In this document: one piece after another, positions 15,409 to 19,159 of the stretch | Position numbering within the stretch: the stretch's first letter is position 1 | How the letters are laid out: each line of letters starts with the position of its first letter | Assembly (NCBI GenBank): GCA_905193725.1 | Contig: CAJJPW010000018.1 | Span: 1-19,159 of the forward strand | DNA from: an uncultured Eubacteriales bacterium | GTDB lineage: Bacteria > Bacillota > Clostridia > Christensenellales > Christensenellaceae | Length of the DNA: 19,159 nt | Direction of reading: 5' to 3' | Translations under genes and position numbers: made by a program | The notes under the pieces: model-generated | Told to the model about the DNA's origin: nothing | Databases searched by the model: none | What the model saw: the letters and a program-made list of their open reading frames with translations, nothing else

Positions 15409-15570
15409 TTATGCCTTAGTAGCAGGAGGGGCGTTCTTCTTAAGCTTCCTCTTACCTGAGAATATCTTTCCCAATAAGAACACGCATAAATAGATGACGC
15501 CGATGACAATGAAGATACCCACCATACCATACAGCATAATTTCCAGAGATTTTAAAAATGTTGGATTCAT
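15409..15570 (-). CDS. Small gamma-like subunit of a sodium-pumping decarboxylase
   Basis: A 53-residue protein: a short polar N-terminus, one strongly hydrophobic segment (about residues 11-34, MLYGMVGIFIVIGVIYLCVF), then a basic Lys/Arg-rich tail ending in APPATKA. This is the layout of the OadG/gamma subunits that anchor and assemble sodium-translocating decarboxylases, and it lies 12 nt downstream of the beta-subunit gene on the same strand. The ATG at 15570 follows a textbook AAAGGAGG. It is shorter than the oxaloacetate decarboxylase gamma chains (about 80 residues) and lacks their Pro/Ala-rich linker and the zinc-binding His cluster expected at the C-terminus. Identification rests mainly on context and shape, not on conserved residues. 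Confidence 0.75.
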   Translation of the reverse strand: MNPTFLKSLEIMLYGMVGIFIVIGVIYLCVFLLGKIFSGKRKLKKNAPPATKA

Positions 15571-15582
15571 AATTGACCTCCT

Positions 15583-16692
15583 TTAACCTACTAATGTGAG
15601 GATCAAGCCGCCTGCAATAACTGAGGCAATCTGTCCAGAGACATTAGCGCCAGCAGCGTGCATGAGCAAGAAGTTATGAGGATCTTCTTTAAGCCCCATC
15701 TTATTGATGACACGCGCCGACATGGGGAATGCAGAAATACCCGCTGCGCCCACCATGGGGTTGATCTTTTTCTTGGAGAAGAGATTGAGGAGCTTAGCGA
15801 ATAGCACACCGCCCACAGTATCAAAGATAAATGCCACTAAGCCAAGGCCTAAAATCATCAGAGTCTCTGGGGTGAGGAAGTAATCCCAACGCATTTTAGC
15901 AGCAACGGTAATGCCCAGCAGTAAGGTGATTAAATTGGCTAGGACCTTTTGAGCAGTTTCTGACAAGGAGTTCAGAACGCCGCACTCCCGGAGCAGATTG
16001 CCAAACATGAGGAAACCAACCAGCGCCACGGATTTGGGAGCGACAATTCCTGCGATCATCGTAACAATGATGGGGAAGAGGATACGTACTGGTTTAGTGA
16101 TGTTCTTTTGGTTATATGGCATTCTAATTTTGCGCTCTTTTTTGGTGGTGACAGCGCGAATAACCGGCGGTTGGACAATAGGGACTAGTGCCATATACGA
16201 GTACGCCGCTACAATGATGGCGCCTATGTACTTCGTATCAAAGTAGTTGGCCACGAAGATGGATGTAGGGCCGTCGGCAGCGCCGATGATGCCAATACTA
16301 GCCGCATCAGTAATGGAGAAACCCAAGAGAGATGCCAAGCTGATGGTGAAGAAGATGCCAAATTGGGCGGCTGCTCCAAATAACAGCATTTTCGGATTAG
16401 ACAGCAATGGGCCGAAGTCAATCATAGCGCCGATCCCGATGAATAATAACAGTGGGAATAGTTCATTTGCCACACCGGAGTTAAACAGGATATCCAGTAT
16501 TCCCTCTTCTGCACCCTGTGTCACTGCGCCGGACATGGGAAGATTGACGAGTATCGCGCCAAAGCCCATGGGTAATAACAAAGCCGGCTCCATGTCCTTT
16601 TTAATCGCCAGGAAGATGAGAATCCCGCCGATTGCCCACATGACCACATGTTGCCAGCTGATGCCTAGAGCATTTCCAAATAGTGCTTCCAT
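15583..16692 (-). CDS. Sodium-translocating decarboxylase beta subunit (OadB/GcdB/MmdB family)
   Basis: An integral membrane subunit that decarboxylates carboxybiotin and exports sodium ions. The 369 residues form multiple membrane segments and carry the family signatures: NSGVANELFPLLLFIGIGAM (71-90) followed by IDFGP, GIIGAADGPTSIF with Asp140 (Asp203 of Klebsiella OadB, the ion site) and the C-terminal MHAAGANVSGQIASVIAGG. Start: ATG at 16692 has GAGGAGG just upstream; the longer open frame to 16806 is untranslated leader. Neither the carboxyltransferase (alpha) nor the biotin carrier gene is in the window, so whether it serves oxaloacetate, glutaconyl-CoA or methylmalonyl-CoA cannot be told. 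Cotranscribed with the small gamma-like gene. Confidence 0.93.
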   Translation of the reverse strand: MEALFGNALGISWQHVVMWAIGGILIFLAIKKDMEPALLLPMGFGAILVNLPMSGAVTQGAEEGILDILFNSGVANELFPLLLFIGIGAMIDFGPLLSNPKMLLFGAAAQFGIFFTISLASLLGFSITDAASIGIIGAADGPTSIFVANYFDTKYIGAIIVAAYSYMALVPIVQPPVIRAVTTKKERKIRMPYNQKNITKPVRILFPIIVTMIAGIVAPKSVALVGFLMFGNLLRECGVLNSLSETAQKVLANLITLLLGITVAAKMRWDYFLTPETLMILGLGLVAFIFDTVGGVLFAKLLNLFSKKKINPMVGAAGISAFPMSARVINKMGLKEDPHNFLLMHAAGANVSGQIASVIAGGLILTLVG

Positions 16693-16707
16693 TGTAACCT
16701 CCTCGAA

Positions 16708-16743
16708 AGACTTTACACTAATGGTATTTTCAGAATAAAGTCT
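16708..16743 (-). promoter_or_regulatory. Leader hairpin next to the beta-subunit ribosome site
   Basis: AGACTTTA (16708-16715) and TAAAGTCT (16736-16743) are perfect 8-bp complements around a 20-nt loop. In the mRNA the 3' arm ends just 4-5 nt before the GAGGAGG of the beta-subunit gene, so it could affect ribosome access. Regulation is inferred, not shown. Confidence 0.35.
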
Positions 16744-16793
16744 CGCTTTTTCAAACATGAAGCGGGTAAAAACCGTGCTGACGCCGCATGTTA

Positions 16794-16808
16794 CATTGTG
16801 AAACAATG
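16794..16808. promoter_or_regulatory. Inverted repeat CATTGT-GAA-ACAATG in the decarboxylase leader
   Basis: A perfect 6+6-bp inverted repeat with a 3-nt spacer, about 23 nt downstream of the predicted start of the minus-strand transcript. It may be a repressor operator acting as a roadblock, or a small RNA hairpin. The TTGTGAAACAA core recalls redox-type operators but does not fit the Rex consensus. Confidence 0.4.
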
Positions 16809-16837
16809 CAAACTACTCCCTTTTTTCTACCTTTACC

Positions 16838-16866
16838 AGTATAAAGGAAATATAAAAAAATTGCAA
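16838..16866 (-). promoter_or_regulatory. Sigma-A promoter for the beta-gamma decarboxylase genes
   Basis: On the minus strand, -35 TTGCAA (16861-16866) and -10 TATACT (16838-16843) are separated by 17 nt. The predicted start near 16831 gives a leader of about 140 nt. Confidence 0.75.
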
Positions 16867-16929
16867 TAGAGTTACCTTCAGGGTGTGATGGAAAAATTGG
16901 GCTTTCATATGGAGAAAACCGTGAGAATA

Positions 16930-16938
16930 TGATATAAT
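16930..16938 (+). promoter_or_regulatory. Extended -10 promoter for egsA
   Basis: TGATATAAT is a TGn-TATAAT extended -10 element; a weak -35 (TGGAGA, 16910-16915) lies 17 nt upstream. The distance to the egsA ATG is 28 nt, so the leader is short and mostly ribosome site. Confidence 0.7.
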
Positions 16939-16966
16939 ATTGAAACTGTATAGAGGAGGGGACCAG

Positions 16967-18019
16967 ATGCACACTTTTACACTGCCTACCATGATGAAAA
17001 TCGGCAACCACATATTAGATGATCTTTTGTACAGCTCAGGGGCACTTAATAGGGACGATAAAGTACTGTTCATTTTAGATGAGATGATCGATAAGCTGTA
17101 TGGAGATCGAGTAATGGAGATGTTACTGGGCATCACAGCAGGTGTAAAAAAGAATCATGTGTATAAAGGGTCTCTGCGGGAATCCTTTCTCATGTCTTAT
17201 TATATAGTAAACAGGGAATTGACAGCTGTTGTGGCCATGGGCGGAGGCAAGGTCTTAGATGTGGCTAAATATGCCGCATATATGAGCAAGGTAAAGTTTA
17301 TTTCTATTCCTACCGCTATTAGCAATGATGGGGTGGCATCTCCAATTGCGGTATTAAAATGTGATAAAGCTGCGGTAAAGAGCCTTCCATGTAAAATACC
17401 GGATTATATCTTTGTAGATTTAGAATTCATAAAAAAAGCACCCAAACAGCTGATTAAAGCCGGCCTAGGAGATATGCTCTCCAACATGACGGCACTCAAA
17501 GATTGGAGATTGGCGGAGGAGCGAGGAAAAGAAAAGGTAGATGACTTTGCCTATCTCATCTCCAACACAGCATTTCGAGCAGTTTTAGATTATGAAAACA
17601 AAGACATGGAAGACGATAACTTTCTCATTCAACTGGCGGAATCCATTGTGCTCAGCGGTCTAGCCATGAACATGGCAGGTTCCTCACGACCATGCAGCGG
17701 AGGGGAGCATTTGATTAGCCATGCCATTGACCGAGACAAAAAGGACAAGAGCACGTTGCATGGCATTCAGGTAGGGTTGGCATCTCTAATCATCTCCTAT
17801 TTGTATGGGGATAGCATCGACGTGCAGATCAAGTACCTAAAGACCTTTGGCCTGCCCACTACCTTTGAAGAGTTGGGGCTCAGCTATAGCGACTATCTGG
17901 ATGTGATGAGGAACGCCAGCAGCACTCGGCCTGGGAGATATACCATTTTAGACGAAATCGATTACGATGAAAAAAATCTGAGAAGGATTTATGAAGATGT
18001 ATTTGTAAACCGCCCATAG
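16967..18019 (+). CDS. egsA: sn-Glycerol-1-phosphate dehydrogenase (EgsA/AraM family)
   Basis: Reduces dihydroxyacetone phosphate to sn-glycerol-1-phosphate with NAD(P)H, the stereochemistry used in archaeal lipids and, in Bacillus, in AraM/PcrB-made heptaprenylglyceryl phosphate. The 350 residues belong to the iron-type alcohol dehydrogenase/glycerol dehydrogenase fold. Seen: MGGGKVLDVAKYAA (nucleotide binding, 91-104), IPTAISNDGVASP (114-126), and metal ligands Asp169 (GLGDM), His248 (GGEHLISHA) and His265 (LHGIQVG). The SNDGVASP motif separates it from plain glycerol dehydrogenase. The ATG at 16967 has GAGGAGGGG upstream; a TTG at 16940 in the same frame lacks a site. Followed after 27 nt by an AraL/NagD-type phosphatase, likely one transcript. 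No prenyltransferase (PcrB) gene is seen here. Confidence 0.91.
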   Translation: MHTFTLPTMMKIGNHILDDLLYSSGALNRDDKVLFILDEMIDKLYGDRVMEMLLGITAGVKKNHVYKGSLRESFLMSYYIVNRELTAVVAMGGGKVLDVAKYAAYMSKVKFISIPTAISNDGVASPIAVLKCDKAAVKSLPCKIPDYIFVDLEFIKKAPKQLIKAGLGDMLSNMTALKDWRLAEERGKEKVDDFAYLISNTAFRAVLDYENKDMEDDNFLIQLAESIVLSGLAMNMAGSSRPCSGGEHLISHAIDRDKKDKSTLHGIQVGLASLIISYLYGDSIDVQIKYLKTFGLPTTFEELGLSYSDYLDVMRNASSTRPGRYTILDEIDYDEKNLRRIYEDVFVNRP

Positions 18020-18046
18020 ATAGGCATCACGACAGGGAGGAGAAAT

Positions 18047-18883
18047 ATGAAAGCACAAAAGGGAAAAGTGAACCAGGCAGCAGTGGATTTAAAGGATTTA
18101 GAATGCTTTGTGTTCGATATGGACGGCACGATCAATTTGGGTAATACCATTATCGATGGAGCTTTGGAGCTCATAAATACATTGGAAAAAAGAGGCACAA
18201 AATTTTTCTTCTTTACCAATAACTCGTCCAAATCTCCTCTGGATTATGTGGGAAAACTCAAAAATCTGGGCTTTCAGCATGTGGGATTAGAGCATATTGT
18301 AACATCGGGAGATGTGATGATCCACTATTTAAAACAGCAGTTTGGTGCACATCCTAAAGTCTATTTAAGCGGGACCAAGGAACTGAAACGGCAGTTTATG
18401 CAGCAGCAAGTCCGCTTAGGAGAAGTAGGGGACTTTTCTGTGGACGCGCTAGTTGTGGGGTTTGATACGGAATTTGACTATGAACGGGCGGATTTTGCCT
18501 GCCAATTAATCGAGGCGGGTAAACCCTTTTTGGCCACAAATATCGATAAAGTATGCCCTCTGGAGGGCGGAAAGTATATGCCGGATTGTGGATCTATTTG
18601 TACTATGCTGGAACATGCTACTGGAAGACAAGTAAAGTATGTGGGTAAGCCTTTTGCCGAAACAGTGGAATTTATTTTAGACGTGGCGAAAACGCCTAAC
18701 GATAAAACGGCAATGGTGGGAGACAGGTTGTATACGGATATCGCCACAGCCGTCAATGGGGGAATCTGTTCGATTGCGGTGCTGTCTGGAGAAATCGATA
18801 TGGAGGATATATTGCAATCTGATATTCATCCCGATTATATTTTAGATAGCGTAAAGGATATCTATCGGGAGCTCAAAAAGTAG
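18047..18883 (+). CDS. HAD-IIA phosphatase, NagD/AraL type
   Basis: A 278-residue haloacid dehalogenase phosphatase with a C2 cap between motifs II and III, acting on small phosphorylated metabolites. Motif I is FDMDGTI with nucleophile Asp24 and Asp26, motif II is FTNNSS with Thr57, motif III is the Lys201 of YVGKPF and motif IV is GDRLYTDI with Asp226 and Asp231. ATG at 18047 follows GGGAGGAG. B. subtilis AraL, a broad sugar-phosphate phosphatase, is encoded next to AraM, the orthologue of the upstream gene, so the pair is preserved here in the order dehydrogenase then phosphatase. Likely substrates are glycerol phosphates or related products, but this is inference; NagD-type nucleotide phosphatase or phosphoglycolate-type activities remain possible. 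Closed by the terminator at 18912. Confidence 0.9.
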   Translation: MKAQKGKVNQAAVDLKDLECFVFDMDGTINLGNTIIDGALELINTLEKRGTKFFFFTNNSSKSPLDYVGKLKNLGFQHVGLEHIVTSGDVMIHYLKQQFGAHPKVYLSGTKELKRQFMQQQVRLGEVGDFSVDALVVGFDTEFDYERADFACQLIEAGKPFLATNIDKVCPLEGGKYMPDCGSICTMLEHATGRQVKYVGKPFAETVEFILDVAKTPNDKTAMVGDRLYTDIATAVNGGICSIAVLSGEIDMEDILQSDIHPDYILDSVKDIYRELKK

Positions 18884-18911
18884 TAAGTATGTTAATTATT
18901 CCATGCAAGGT

Positions 18912-18941
18912 AAGCCACTTTCTGCTATAAAGTGGCTTTTT
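18912..18941 (+). terminator. Terminator of the egsA-HAD operon
   Basis: AAGCCACTTT (18912-18921) and AAAGTGGCTT (18929-18938) form a perfect 10-bp stem with a 7-nt loop, followed by a run of T residues. It begins 28 nt after the phosphatase stop. Confidence 0.92.
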
Positions 18942-19159
18942 GCGTTGGTGATTATGGAAACTACTGAAAAAATTTGGAAATAATAGAGGAAAGAAGGAGA
19001 AAATGATATTGAAATTAGTAGCTTCGACGGCAATAGGAGAGCAATAATAGATCCCTCGCCATTATACTCGCCTTTGGAAATTGAATTGGGCTCTCACAAA
19101 AGAAAAAAAGAGCATCTGACACGAAAGGAGAGAGCGTCAGCGAGGGAAAGAACCGATAA
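18942..19159 (+). other. Unassigned edge with a possible short leader ORF and inverted repeats
   Basis: No gene longer than about 15 codons is supported. A mini-ORF (ATG 19003 or in-frame TTG 19009, stop TAA at 19045-19047) follows AAGGAG at 18994-18999; spacing suits the TTG (9 nt) better than the ATG (3 nt). Downstream, CCCTCGC near 19053 and GCGAGGG near 19140 are complementary, and CTGAC/GTCAG arms lie around 19117-19140 with AAAGGAGAGAG in the loop. This may be the leader of a gene outside the window. A specific RNA family cannot be named. Confidence 0.25.

Noticed and set aside
16794..16808. CATTGTGAAACAATG considered as a Rex redox operator
   Set aside because: The family consensus has TTGTGAA-like half sites as inverted repeats with a longer centre. 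This repeat has a different symmetry, so only a generic inverted repeat is reported.
18980..19150. GAG/TAG-rich stretch considered as a TRAP binding site
   Set aside because: The triplets are not spaced at a regular 2-3 nt and do not form a run of nine or more. The same holds for the purine-rich stretch at 14159-14205.
19090..19159. AGAGAGC-like stretch considered as the start of a T-box leader
   Set aside because: The specifier-loop features and the conserved T-box core (GGUGGnACCGCG type) are not within the window, so it cannot be supported.

Overview
The window looks like a chromosomal housekeeping region of a Clostridia-class Firmicute. The evidence is the gene content and order: an hprK / murB / PHP / rapZ / whiA / HPr-like set facing away from dnaE and pfkA. 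Other support comes from strong AGGAGG-type ribosome binding sites, TTGnnn-N17-TATAAT promoters and a TRAP-type tryptophan regulator. I see no transposon, phage gene, tRNA, rRNA or CRISPR array, and no broken reading frame. The species cannot be named from what is here.

Layout. (1) 1-652: the 3' part of a citrate synthase gene, ending at a two-way terminator. (2) 885-4749, minus strand: murB, a PHP phosphoesterase, rapZ, whiA and a Crh-like HPr, probably one transcription unit read from murB to the HPr. It links peptidoglycan precursor synthesis (MurB, and RapZ in relatives) to carbon signalling. The yvcK/glmR gene normally found between rapZ and whiA is absent. (3) 4902-6590: an orphan solute-binding-like protein on the minus strand and, divergent from it, a small acidic protein of unknown role. 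(4) 6695-8421, minus strand: a Cof-type HAD phosphatase and hprK, overlapping by 4 nt behind a clear promoter. (5) 8617-14101, plus strand: dnaE, then mtrB (TRAP), a 65-residue protein, pfkA and a hotdog thioesterase-like gene. (6) 14207-15250, plus: galM. (7) 15409-16692, minus: beta and tiny gamma subunits of a sodium-pumping decarboxylase, preceded by a leader of about 140 nt with two inverted repeats. (8) 16967-18883, plus: sn-glycerol-1-phosphate dehydrogenase and a NagD/AraL-type HAD phosphatase. (9) 18884-19159: a terminator, then an unexplained edge.

How the genes may work together. HprK and a Ser46-bearing, His15-lacking HPr paralogue together suggest a carbon-catabolite signalling branch that does not take part in sugar transport. 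pfkA and galM supply glycolytic flux. The TRAP gene suggests RNA-level tryptophan control of genes outside the window. The egsA/HAD pair resembles the AraM/AraL pair of Bacillus subtilis without an arabinose operon around it.

No wholly new system is obvious. The most interesting points are the Crh-like protein, TRAP placed between dnaE and pfkA, a phosphofructokinase with altered substrate-site and effector-site residues, the glycerol-1-phosphate module, and the structured leader of the sodium-pump genes.
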